Positions 43,212 through 51,189 of a stretch of DNA of 64,000 bases are shown piece by piece (the first letter of the stretch is position 1; each line of letters begins with the position of its first letter). The stretch spans positions 1-64,000 of the forward strand of contig JAAYIN010000037.1 in the NCBI GenBank assembly GCA_012523405.1, read 5' to 3'. Made by a program: the position numbers and the translations under genes. This DNA comes from Clostridiales bacterium. GTDB taxonomy: Bacteria; Bacillota; Clostridia; Christensenellales; Aristaeellaceae. Below the pieces are notes generated by a model, which was given only the letters and a program-made list of their open reading frames with translations, was not told where the DNA came from and did not search any database.

Positions 43212-44387
43212 ATGAACAGCTTTGCCAATACCATATTGACGCTGCTCCTAGGCTGGCTGCGTACATTCATCAATAATCTATGGACAATCGCAGGCAGTGG
43301 CGGCAGCGGCGCATTCTTTCAATTTTTCGCCTCCAACTGGAAGTTGATTGTACTATTCATTTGCTTATGCGGCGTGGTCATTGATCTGGTGATTTACTTT
43401 ATCAGATGGCGTCCCTACTATGTATGGAGCTCGAAACTGGGTCGTTTCCGCAAGGGAAACAAGAGCGAGAAAGCCGCACATTCCCAGCGCGGCGACCAAG
43501 AACCATATACTCCCCCAAGTGGCGTTTATCAAGAAGAACCTGCGCAGGAAGACCCCTATGCCTATCAGCAAGAACAGCAGCTCTATGCTCCGCAGCAGCA
43601 AACCATTTCCTATGATAAGCCCCATATGATCCCTCAGCAGTTTCAGCCCATCGTTCAAACCGAAACACAGCAGCCCGTCACCTATGCGCCGCAGGCTGCG
43701 ATGACTGATCAAACCATTACCTACGCCCCAGTTGCCTATAGTTATCCCGAGCAACCCGCCTATACTCAACCGGAGTTTTTTGATCCGGTATTTGATGACG
43801 CTCCCAACCATTGGAACACAGATGACACAATGCTTCAATCCGCCGTGAATGGCGACTATCAGCATCCCAATCATGATATGCAGGGCACTTTTGGCATGCC
43901 TATGCCCGAGCCGATTAACTCAGTGCGCGAATTGCAGGCGACATTCGCCCAGCCCGCTCCCATCGAGCAACCCGTCATCTTCCAAGAACCCGTTATGCAG
44001 CCGCCCATTGAAATCCCAGAAATCAAAAGCCCCGTACATCCGGGTCTTGATTCGGATGCATTTCGACAGAATTTCGGGCTCAGTCCCGCAGGATCGCTAT
44101 CTGGCTTCGTCAGCACTGAAGATGAAGAGATGGATGAAGATATCTGGGATACAGACGAAGGCACCAGCAGCTTTTCTCCATTTGCAGCGCATGAGGATGA
44201 AGAGCTGGTCGGTCAGCGAAGATCACGCAATCCCTTTGCGGGCATTGCAAAGCGGGCACGCGACCTCGTAGGCGATGATGAAAAGAACCCACCCACCATT
44301 CGTGACTTACAAAAAACCGTGGATCTGCGCACTGCTTTCCACGATCCAGTCTATCCCGAACGCAACAATGAAAGCGGTGACTATTAA
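43212..44387 (+). CDS. Uncharacterised membrane-anchored protein with Gln/Pro-rich tail
   Basis: I do not recognise this 391-aa protein. The N-terminus has one amphipathic/hydrophobic stretch (about 5-25) and a strong membrane helix (about 44-64). A basic cluster (R-W-R-P-Y-Y-V-W-S-S-K-L-G-R-F-R-K-G) marks the cytoplasmic side. The rest is low complexity, rich in Gln, Pro, Tyr and Glu (about 95-270), then acidic (about 300-330), ending in a basic segment and a short ordered-looking tail (P-T-I-R-D-L-Q-K-T-V-D-L-R-T-A-F). It lies 24 nt after cdaR and its stop overlaps the ATPase start, so it belongs to the c-di-AMP operon. A scaffold or membrane tether is a guess. Confidence 0.7.
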   Translation: MNSFANTILTLLLGWLRTFINNLWTIAGSGGSGAFFQFFASNWKLIVLFICLCGVVIDLVIYFIRWRPYYVWSSKLGRFRKGNKSEKAAHSQRGDQEPYTPPSGVYQEEPAQEDPYAYQQEQQLYAPQQQTISYDKPHMIPQQFQPIVQTETQQPVTYAPQAAMTDQTITYAPVAYSYPEQPAYTQPEFFDPVFDDAPNHWNTDDTMLQSAVNGDYQHPNHDMQGTFGMPMPEPINSVRELQATFAQPAPIEQPVIFQEPVMQPPIEIPEIKSPVHPGLDSDAFRQNFGLSPAGSLSGFVSTEDEEMDEDIWDTDEGTSSFSPFAAHEDEELVGQRRSRNPFAGIAKRARDLVGDDEKNPPTIRDLQKTVDLRTAFHDPVYPERNNESGDY

Positions 44388-45082
44388 TGCAGGCATTAAA
44401 CGCTCGCTACATAGTGCTTGTCGGCAACTATGGCAGCGGCAAAACCGAGCTGGCTCTTTCGATTGCTCGCTCGATACGCAAGGAAAAGCAGGGGCGCATC
44501 GCCATGGTTGACCTTGATATTGTGAATCCATATTTCAGGAGTGCTGAGAAAAGCGAGCTCCTCATTGAAGAGGGCATTGAAGTGTTCATGCCTTCTTTTG
44601 CGATGTCCACAGTGGATATCCCTGCTCTCCCCGCGCAGATTCAGGGGATATTTGAGCAGGATTTTGATCATGTCATCATCGATGTCGGCGGAGACGATAC
44701 CGGCGCGACAGCTCTTGGACGCTACGCCCCCTATATCAAGCCGCTGCGTGACCAAATGCATGTGCTGTATGTTGTGAATCCCTATCGTCCGCTTTCCGGC
44801 ACTGCCGAGGCTATTGAGGAGATGTTCTCACTCATCGAGCTCAAAGGGCGTTTGCGTCCTGATTATATGGTCAACAACTGCAATTTGCAGGAAGATACCA
44901 AAGCAAACGATCTAATCGAAGCGCAAACACTGCTCACCCAAGTTTCTCAAACCCTCGATGTGCCCATCGGGCTCATCTCAGGTATGGACAAGCTAAAATC
45001 CGAATTACCACCCGATATGCAGGCATTATACTTCTCATTCACACCCATCATGAAGCCCGACTGGCTGGTGGATGAAGAGTGA
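44387..45082 (+). CDS. P-loop ATPase of the ParA/MinD-like (SIMIBI) class, role unknown
   Basis: The 231-aa protein has a Walker A motif G-N-Y-G-S-G-K-T-E (13-21), a switch-like V-D-L-D-I-V-N-P-Y-F-R-S and Walker B/switch II V-I-I-D-V-G-G-D-D-T-G-A-T-A-L-G-R-Y. The late N-N-C-N-L motif resembles the N-x-x-N/D base-recognition site of SIMIBI proteins. The ATG shares its A with the end of the previous stop (TAATG), so the two are coupled. Function is unassigned. Its fixed place after cdaAR and the membrane-anchored protein suggests a shared envelope or signalling task. Confidence 0.75.
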   Translation: MQALNARYIVLVGNYGSGKTELALSIARSIRKEKQGRIAMVDLDIVNPYFRSAEKSELLIEEGIEVFMPSFAMSTVDIPALPAQIQGIFEQDFDHVIIDVGGDDTGATALGRYAPYIKPLRDQMHVLYVVNPYRPLSGTAEAIEEMFSLIELKGRLRPDYMVNNCNLQEDTKANDLIEAQTLLTQVSQTLDVPIGLISGMDKLKSELPPDMQALYFSFTPIMKPDWLVDEE

Positions 45083-45303
45083 ACGAAGCATTTCCCTCCC
45101 ACAGGCCTTTATAGAGCGCGTGAGGCAGCAGCTGACCAATGAAGCTGATGCCTATTTTCATCGTTTAACGAACCTTTTTGCCGCGGCATACGCCTGAGCA
45201 AGCAAAAGCAAATCACATTGCCTGATGCACTTTACGATAATTTGATCTCGCCCATACCCTGGTGCAGCGGCAATGGCTACTATATTAAGCAGGAAGGAGA
45301 CAG
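45072..45303 (+). pseudogene. Frameshifted N-terminal stump of an RsmF/Nol1-type rRNA cytosine-C5 methyltransferase
   Basis: From an ATG at 45072 the first frame reads S-L-P-Q-A-F-I-E-R-V-R-Q-Q-L and then D-A-Y-F, like the start of NOL1/NOP2/Sun methyltransferases of Clostridia. At about 45159-45164 the homologous reading jumps frame and continues S-F-N-E-P-F-C-R-G-I-R-L-S-K-Q-K and P-I-P-W-C-S-G-N-G-Y-Y, the conserved R-G-I/L-R-x-N and P-W-C segments of that family. The SAM domain and catalytic Cys region (about 350 residues) are absent, because the aldo/keto reductase gene begins at once. A single small indel plus a large deletion explains it. The stop of the first frame is at 45197. Confidence 0.65.
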
Positions 45304-45304
45304 C

Positions 45305-46240
45305 ATGAATACCACTCAACTAAAGGGAATCTCACTCCCCGCATCCCGCCTTTGCATCGGCGGTTGCCCTGCAGGCGAATATGGCTGGGGCGATGTGAGC
45401 AGAGAAGAAATCGAAGCCGCTATGCTTCGCGCATTAGAGCTTGGCATCAATGTCTTTGACACAGCAGATACATACGGTCTGGGGCGATCCGAAATCACCA
45501 TGGGTGAGGTTTTTCATGCACACCGTGATCGCGTAATTATCGCGACTAAATTCGGTGTGCGCATTGAGCATGGAAAGACATTCTATGACAATAGCCCAGC
45601 CTATATCGAAAAAGCGCTTGCCGCAAGCCTTAAGCGCCTAAACAGCGACTATATCGACCTATATCAAATTCATTATTTGGATCACCAAACACCGATTGAT
45701 CAAATGATGGAAACGCTCATCCGCCGCAAGCAGCAGGGCGATATCCGTGCCATCGGGCTCAGCAATGTGGGGGCGAAAGACGCAGAAGCGTTTCTTCCCT
45801 ATGCCGATGAAATCGCTAGTTTTCAAAATCATTACAGCCTTGCCCACCGCACCGATGAGAGCGAGATTGAGACCATCGCCAGCAGCCTGCAAATCTCACC
45901 CATGACTTGGGGAAGCCTTGGGCAGGGCATTTTGACAGGCAAGTATGACGCGAGCGTCCGCTTTGAGGCAAACGACCGCCGAAGCAGAAGCATCTATGAT
46001 AATTTCTATGGCAAGAAGCTCGCCCGCAACCTGCGCATTGTGGATGTTATGCGCCCCATCGCCGTGCATCACGATGTACCCATTGCGGCCGTAGCCATCC
46101 GCTGGATACTGGACAAGCTGCCAACCAGCATGGTCATCACAGGCGTTAAGAATCCTAAACAGGCGGAAGGCAACGCCATCGCGCTCTCCTTTGAGCTGAC
46201 ACCAAATGAATTGCAGCAGTTGGATGATGTCTCAAAATAG
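45305..46240 (+). CDS. Aldo/keto reductase
   Basis: The 311-aa TIM-barrel NADPH reductase has the full catalytic tetrad: Asp52 and Tyr57 (F-D-T-A-D-T-Y-G-L-G-R-S-E), Lys82 (A-T-K-F-G-V) and His123 (Q-I-H-Y). A cofactor loop lies near W-G-S-L-G-Q-G-I-L-T-G-K-Y. GGAAGGAG 6 nt upstream fixes the start at 45305. The same frame runs back to 45218 only because it reads through the methyltransferase remnant. Substrate unknown. Confidence 0.9.
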   Translation: MNTTQLKGISLPASRLCIGGCPAGEYGWGDVSREEIEAAMLRALELGINVFDTADTYGLGRSEITMGEVFHAHRDRVIIATKFGVRIEHGKTFYDNSPAYIEKALAASLKRLNSDYIDLYQIHYLDHQTPIDQMMETLIRRKQQGDIRAIGLSNVGAKDAEAFLPYADEIASFQNHYSLAHRTDESEIETIASSLQISPMTWGSLGQGILTGKYDASVRFEANDRRSRSIYDNFYGKKLARNLRIVDVMRPIAVHHDVPIAAVAIRWILDKLPTSMVITGVKNPKQAEGNAIALSFELTPNELQQLDDVSK

Positions 46241-46330
46241 GCTTAAGCTGCGCACCCAGTCCCTCATTTAGGTCCTTTTGGGGGAGAGGGTTTGAGGCGC
46301 CGCGCTCTTCACTTGAGCTCTCTCCATCAA

Positions 46331-46372
46331 AAAACCCTCCGATCGCCATCTCATTTGCGATCGGAGGGTTTT
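46331..46372. terminator. Bidirectional terminator between aldo/keto reductase and acyl-CoA synthetase genes
   Basis: A perfect 16-bp stem (46331-46346 with 46357-46372) around a 10-nt loop has A4 on one side and T4 on the other. It is 4 nt after the synthetase stop. Confidence 0.88.
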
Positions 46373-46375
46373 GCT

Positions 46376-48031
46376 TTACTTATTTTCGTCTCGGCTGCGA
46401 ATGAGCTTGCGCTGAATCTTACCGCTGACAGTTTTGGGTAGGTCATCCACGAATTCAATGATACGCGGATACTTGTAAGGAGCTGTTACCTGCTTGACAT
46501 GGGTTTGCAGTTCTTTTTTCAGCTCGTCGGATGGTTGATACTCGCCGCTTTTCACAAGCACGATCGTTGCCTTAACGATCTGCCCGCGGTCAGGATGCGG
46601 TACTGCTGTAACTGCGCATTCAAGCACTGCAGGGTGACTGATCAATGCACTTTCCACCTCGAAAGGTCCAATGCGGTAACCGCTGGACTTGATCACATCA
46701 TCGCTGCGGCCAACGAAATTATAGTAGCCTTCTACATCGCGCCACGCCATGTCGCCCGTATGATACATGTTATCATAGAACACAGCGTCGGTCTGCTCTT
46801 TGCTTCTATAATATTCCGTGAATAGCCCTGCGGGATGACCACGGTCAAGCCTGACAACGATCTCGCCCTCAACGCCGTCATCCACATCATTGCCTTCGCT
46901 GTCAACCAGAGCGATATCATAGTTGGGCGACGGTCTGCCTGTGCTGCCTGGCTTTGGCTCCATCCATTTGCTGGTAAGAAGCAAGGGGGTTGATTCACTC
47001 TGACCAAAACCCTCGTGGATTTTAAGCCCTGTCAGGCGATAAAACTGCTCATAAACCTCGGGGTTTAGGGGCTCGCCGGCAGTATTTGCCCAGCGAAGCG
47101 ATGATAGATCATACTTGCTGAGGTCTTCCTTGATAATGAATCGATAAATGGTGGGGGGGGCACAGAAGCTTGTGACATGATACTGTGCAAGCTTTTGCAG
47201 AAGGTCAGGGGCGATAAAACGATCAAAGTCATAGACAAAGAGCGTTGCGCCGCAAATCCACTGTCCGTAAATCTTGCCCCAGCCAGCCTTTGCCCAGCCT
47301 GTATCCGCCACCGCAATATGCACATCATCATCGCCGATATTATGCCAGTAATAAGCCGTTGCTGTTTGCGCGATGGGATATGTCCAGTTGTGCACAGCCA
47401 TCTTAGGCATGCCGGTTGTGCCGCTGGTGAAGTACATGAGCATCATGTCTTCGTTATTGGGAAGATCTATGGGCTTGTCCCAGTCCTCAGATGCCGCTGC
47501 CATTTCAGCGTCAAAGTTTAAAAACCCCTCGGCTTCGCCAAGCGTAAACAATGCGGAAAGCGTGCTGCATTCTTTGGACGCTGCCAGCACATGCTCCTGT
47601 ACATCGGGCTCTTCCACGCAGATAATGGCGCACGAGCTGGATGCTTGCACGCGGTACACAACATCCTTTTTCTGCAATTGTGCGGTTGCGGGAATCAATA
47701 TACAGCCAATTTTGAGAAGTGCTACAGTCGCTACCCAATACTGCCAGCGACGCTTGAGCATGAGTACGACGGGATCGCCCTTTTTCAGCCCATGTGCCTT
47801 AAACACATTCGCGGCTTGATTGCTCATTTTGCTAATTTCCCCAAATGTAAACTCACGCTCGTTGCCATGAACATCGCACCAAATCAGCGCGCGCTTATTA
47901 GGTGAAATCCTCGCATATTCATCAACAACATCATAGGCAAAGTGGAAACGCTTGGGGATTTGCAATGAAAAGTTTTGTTCAAAGTCCTCTTGTGACGTAA
48001 AGTCGGTCCTAATATAACGATCGGCCAGCAT
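46376..48031 (-). CDS. AMP-forming acyl-CoA synthetase
   Basis: The 551-aa ANL-superfamily enzyme activates a carboxylic acid to its CoA ester through an acyl-AMP. It has the P-loop Y-F-T-S-G-T-T-G-M-P-K near 212, the core G-E-P-L-N-P-E-V and G-Q-S-E-S-T-P, the hinge Y-H-T-G-D-M-A-W and the C-terminal catalytic Lys in K-T-V-S-G-K-I-Q-R. It looks like the acetyl/medium-chain branch; the acid is not fixed. The start at 48031 has AAGGAG 9 nt upstream. A TTG at 48049 would overlap that box. It follows an XRE-cupin gene by 44 nt. Confidence 0.9.
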   Translation of the reverse strand: MLADRYIRTDFTSQEDFEQNFSLQIPKRFHFAYDVVDEYARISPNKRALIWCDVHGNEREFTFGEISKMSNQAANVFKAHGLKKGDPVVLMLKRRWQYWVATVALLKIGCILIPATAQLQKKDVVYRVQASSSCAIICVEEPDVQEHVLAASKECSTLSALFTLGEAEGFLNFDAEMAAASEDWDKPIDLPNNEDMMLMYFTSGTTGMPKMAVHNWTYPIAQTATAYYWHNIGDDDVHIAVADTGWAKAGWGKIYGQWICGATLFVYDFDRFIAPDLLQKLAQYHVTSFCAPPTIYRFIIKEDLSKYDLSSLRWANTAGEPLNPEVYEQFYRLTGLKIHEGFGQSESTPLLLTSKWMEPKPGSTGRPSPNYDIALVDSEGNDVDDGVEGEIVVRLDRGHPAGLFTEYYRSKEQTDAVFYDNMYHTGDMAWRDVEGYYNFVGRSDDVIKSSGYRIGPFEVESALISHPAVLECAVTAVPHPDRGQIVKATIVLVKSGEYQPSDELKKELQTHVKQVTAPYKYPRIIEFVDDLPKTVSGKIQRKLIRSRDENK

Positions 48032-48075
48032 TCTACCAAACTCCTTCAACTACGGCAGGCTCATGATCCTACTGC

Positions 48076-48630
48076 TTATGGAATCACCATCGCTAAAAAA
48101 TGTACCGCCTCATCACCTAGTGCCTGCATAGCGTGGGGTGTATGGGAATCATAATACACGCTATCGCCCGGATGAAGAATAATGTCATTTTTGCCAATCA
48201 CAATACGCATTGTGCCCGAAAGCACATAGTCAAACTCCTGCCCATCATGACTGTTAGGCACAAGCTCCTTGTTCGTATCGGGTGGCACAGTGACAAATAA
48301 CGGTTCAATTTTGCGATGCACAAAATTGTACGCTAAGTTCTTATAGATATATTGATCACGACGGCTAATTTGCTGTCCCTTGCCCGCGCGCGTTACGCTC
48401 AGAATATTGAGTTTGGGGCTTTCGCCCGTCAACAATTCCGTCATATCCACATTAAAAACTTCGCCAATCTTAACCAAAAAGCTGATCGGCATGTCAACCT
48501 CACCGCTCTCATATTTGCGGTAATCATCTACGGATACACCTAGTACTTCTGCCATCTGTTCGACGGTGTAGTCCGAGATTTCGCGAAGATCCAAAATACG
48601 CATGGCAATTTGCTTCACAGAATCGGACAT
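48076..48630 (-). CDS. XRE-family regulator with cupin sensor domain
   Basis: The 184-aa protein has a helix-turn-helix (about 8-58, M-A-E-V-L-G-V-S-V-D-D-Y-R-K-Y-E-S-G), a linker and a C-terminal cupin (about 110-180) with S-H-D-G-Q-E-F-D-Y-V-L-S-G and H-P-G-D-S-V-Y-Y-D-S-H-T-P-H-A. Such proteins commonly sense a small carboxylate or amine and regulate the gene beside them, here the acyl-CoA synthetase (inference). The start at 48630 has AAGGAGG upstream. Confidence 0.88.
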   Translation of the reverse strand: MSDSVKQIAMRILDLREISDYTVEQMAEVLGVSVDDYRKYESGEVDMPISFLVKIGEVFNVDMTELLTGESPKLNILSVTRAGKGQQISRRDQYIYKNLAYNFVHRKIEPLFVTVPPDTNKELVPNSHDGQEFDYVLSGTMRIVIGKNDIILHPGDSVYYDSHTPHAMQALGDEAVHFLAMVIP

Positions 48631-48784
48631 AACGGGTGCGCCTCCTTTATAGCCCTCTTGGGGCAAACTTATCCCTCATTATACACAATTCCACATTTCG
48701 ATACAAGCACTTATTTCATCAGATACGTATAAAAAACAAAGAAAAGCGATTGTATGTATATTCGGTGTATGCACTTTAAGCAAA

Positions 48785-48821
48785 TACAAACCCCATGTCT
48801 TTTATCGACATGGGGTTTGTA
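48785..48821 (-). terminator. Intrinsic terminator after PII-like gene
   Basis: A perfect 15-bp stem (TACAAACCCCATGTC with its complement) around a 7-nt loop, 23 nt past the stop at 48844. On the minus strand TTTGCTT follows. Confidence 0.8.
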
Positions 48822-48843
48822 CTTATATGACATGAGGTCATAT

Positions 48844-49563
48844 TTATTCGTCGTCATCCTCGCTTGAAATCTCGCCCGCTGCTTCCATAACGCTGCGAAG
48901 ACCCGCTACGTTTTCTACAGGCAGGGAGAACATCACGGTATGAGCAGGGCTCTTTAGGCCTGCGTTTTCCATAATGCAGCGCATGATCTCGCTCTTATCC
49001 TTCGCCGCTGTCAAAATCAGCAGCATTTCCTTCTCATCAGCGATGGGCATGCCGAAGAACTTGTTATCACCAAAGGGATTGGTTCCCCGTGCGTGAATGA
49101 CTGTTCCGCCCATTGCACCCGCTGCTCTAGCAGCGTCCATTACACTATCCACATGTCCGCGATTGGTAATCGCAACAATCAGTTCATATAAGAAAACCTG
49201 TTCTTCCACATTTGCCACCTCACCTATAATGATTTTTTGGCCTTTGGTTAGGTATTTTAGGCTGCTAGCGCCAGCGATACTGCCTACAGGAATTGTCATC
49301 GCGCAGCCATTGCCGTGCATGTCAAGTCCCATGGTGCTAACCAGTTCCGTCATCAGGCGCTTTGCCTTTTTCTTGCGTACCATTGTATAAATAAGTGCCT
49401 TGCCTGTTTTCTCCAGGCCCATTAAGCTCAGTAATTTCTGGCTTGCAGTTCCTTGGCAAAGCAAACCAAAAATGCTCTCTACATCATTATCTCGCAAAAA
49501 TGCCGTTAAATCCTCGTCATATTCACGCTTGACAATAACAACCAACAGTCGAAGGTCATGCAT
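48844..49563 (-). CDS. Tandem PII-like signalling protein partnered with DUF1538 transporter
   Basis: The 239-aa protein is built of two PII-like halves: about 3-100 (L-R-L-L-V-V-I-V-K-R-E...I-Y-T-M-V-R-K-K-K-A-K-R-L-M) and about 123-230 (Y-E-L-I-V-A-I-T-N-R-G-H-V-D-S-V-M-D-A-A-R-A-A-G-A). The second half has a T-loop-like H-A-R-G-T-N-P-F-G-D-N-K-F-F-G followed by E-K-E-M-L-L-I-L, typical of P-II-family proteins. Canonical uridylylation Tyr51 is not evident. PII proteins bind ATP/ADP and metabolites and gate partner proteins. The gene lies 39 nt after a DUF1538 membrane protein, the likely partner. The acidic tail (S-S-E-D-D-D-E) is notable. Confidence 0.82.
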   Translation of the reverse strand: MHDLRLLVVIVKREYDEDLTAFLRDNDVESIFGLLCQGTASQKLLSLMGLEKTGKALIYTMVRKKKAKRLMTELVSTMGLDMHGNGCAMTIPVGSIAGASSLKYLTKGQKIIIGEVANVEEQVFLYELIVAITNRGHVDSVMDAARAAGAMGGTVIHARGTNPFGDNKFFGMPIADEKEMLLILTAAKDKSEIMRCIMENAGLKSPAHTVMFSLPVENVAGLRSVMEAAGEISSEDDDE

Positions 49564-49602
49564 ATGTTTCTAATACCTCCTTATCAGTAGGGTAGTATAC
49601 CA

Positions 49603-51189
49603 TCATTCGATAATTTCCTCAACCATAGATGTATCATTTTGGCTTTCCGCGTCATTTTTCTTTTGCTTATGGCTAAAGACTAGGCCAAGGATTTGAATCG
49701 CAATCAACGGTGTCATCGCAACCATCGCAACCACACCAAATGCGTCTGTGGCAACGTTGCCGCCGACCGCCACGCATGTGCCCATTGCGAGCGGCAGCAG
49801 GAAGGTTGCGGTCATGGGTCCCGATGCAACGCCGCCCGAGTCAAATGCGATGGACGTAAACACAGGCGGAACGAATTTCATTAGTATCATAGCAATTGTG
49901 TAGCCGGGAATCAAGAGGTACATCAATGGCATTCCTGTTAAAATTCGGAGCATCGATAATCCGACCGATGCCGCAACGCCAATTGACAAGCTCAAATTAA
50001 GGGCTCGCTTTGGGATCGAACCTGCGCTGAGTTCATATACCTGCTTTGCAAGGACGTGAACAGCGGGCTCTGCCGCGACAACGAAATAACCAATGACCAT
50101 GCCAACAGGAATCAGTATCCAGTTGAATTCCAGTGCGCCCATCATCTGTCCAAGGTAGTTACCCATGGGCATAAAGCCTACATTAACGCCTGTCAAGAAC
50201 AGCACTAGACCAATGTAGGTGTAAAATAGACCAGAAATAATACGCGCCACTTCATTGCGATGAAGTTTGAGAATGAAAATCTGGAAAATGATGAAAAACA
50301 CAACAATGGGCAGAACCGCCATCGCTACCTCGACCATATAAGTCGGGATGGCTTGGATGAACATCTGTGCCATGGACTGTGTATCGGGGATGGAAACAAG
50401 CTCCAGCGGAACATAAGGGGTGCTTTCAGGATGGTAGATCAGGCTCAAAATCATCACAGCCAAGATCGGACCAACCGAACATAGCGCCACAAGTCCGAAG
50501 CTATCACTGCCCGCGTCCTTATCGCTACGCATTGCACTCACGCCAACGCCCAGCGCTAGGATGAAGGGAACTGTCATCGGCCCTGTTGTTACACCGCCTG
50601 AGTCAAATGCTACTGCTAGGAATGTATCTGGGACAAACTGTGCCAGAATGAAAATCAAACCATAGCAGCCAAGGAGCAGCCACGACATCTTAATCTTGAA
50701 CATAATACGAAATAACGCAATGACAAGAAAAATTCCGACGCCGATGGAAACCGCCATAATCATCACCATGTTAGGCACACCCGGCACCTGCTCTGCGAGC
50801 ACCTGCAAATCGGGTTCTGACATGGTCACGAACATACCCACTAAAAAAGCAACCAGCGCTGTAAGCCACAGCTTGTTATTGCGCGATAAAGCAGAACCTA
50901 CATGCTCGCCTATCGGCGTCATCGCTAGGTCCGTACCAAGTGAAAACAGCGCCATTCCTACGATCAGCATCACCGCGCCGATCAAAAATGCCATCATGGA
51001 GTCAGTTGGAATGGGCAAAAGGACAAAACATAATATCATTACGATCACAGTGATCGGAACAACTGATGAGACCGACTCGGCCATTTTCTCCCTCAGGATC
51101 GTTCGATGATCTTGTCCATTTTTCTTCATACGTCTTTTTTGCTGCTCAAATTTCTCTTTTTTCTCTCTTTTCTCTCGCTCTTTGGGCAT
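49603..51189 (-). CDS. DUF1538 multi-pass membrane protein with two homologous halves
   Basis: The 528-aa protein has a basic, highly charged N-terminus (about 1-45) and about twelve or more membrane segments. The two halves repeat the same landmarks: M-T-P-I-G-E-H-V-G / F-M-P-M-G-N-Y-L-G; S-E-P-D-L-Q-V-L-A-E-Q-V / A-E-P-A-V-H-V-L-A-K-Q-V; A-F-D-S-G-G-V-T-T-G-P-M-T / A-F-D-S-G-G-V-A-S-G-P-M-T; and D-S-F-G-L-V-A / D-A-F-G-V-V-A. This pseudo-twofold design, with a duplicated A-F-D-S-G-G motif, is typical of secondary transporters. The substrate is unknown. Start at 51189 with AAAGGAG upstream. Confidence 0.85.
   Translation of the reverse strand: MPKEREKREKKEKFEQQKRRMKKNGQDHRTILREKMAESVSSVVPITVIVMILCFVLLPIPTDSMMAFLIGAVMLIVGMALFSLGTDLAMTPIGEHVGSALSRNNKLWLTALVAFLVGMFVTMSEPDLQVLAEQVPGVPNMVMIMAVSIGVGIFLVIALFRIMFKIKMSWLLLGCYGLIFILAQFVPDTFLAVAFDSGGVTTGPMTVPFILALGVGVSAMRSDKDAGSDSFGLVALCSVGPILAVMILSLIYHPESTPYVPLELVSIPDTQSMAQMFIQAIPTYMVEVAMAVLPIVVFFIIFQIFILKLHRNEVARIISGLFYTYIGLVLFLTGVNVGFMPMGNYLGQMMGALEFNWILIPVGMVIGYFVVAAEPAVHVLAKQVYELSAGSIPKRALNLSLSIGVAASVGLSMLRILTGMPLMYLLIPGYTIAMILMKFVPPVFTSIAFDSGGVASGPMTATFLLPLAMGTCVAVGGNVATDAFGVVAMVAMTPLIAIQILGLVFSHKQKKNDAESQNDTSMVEEIIE

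Noticed and set aside
45218-45304. Longer N-terminus for the aldo/keto reductase
   Set aside because: The extra residues match an RNA methyltransferase segment, and GGAAGGAG lies directly before the ATG at 45305.
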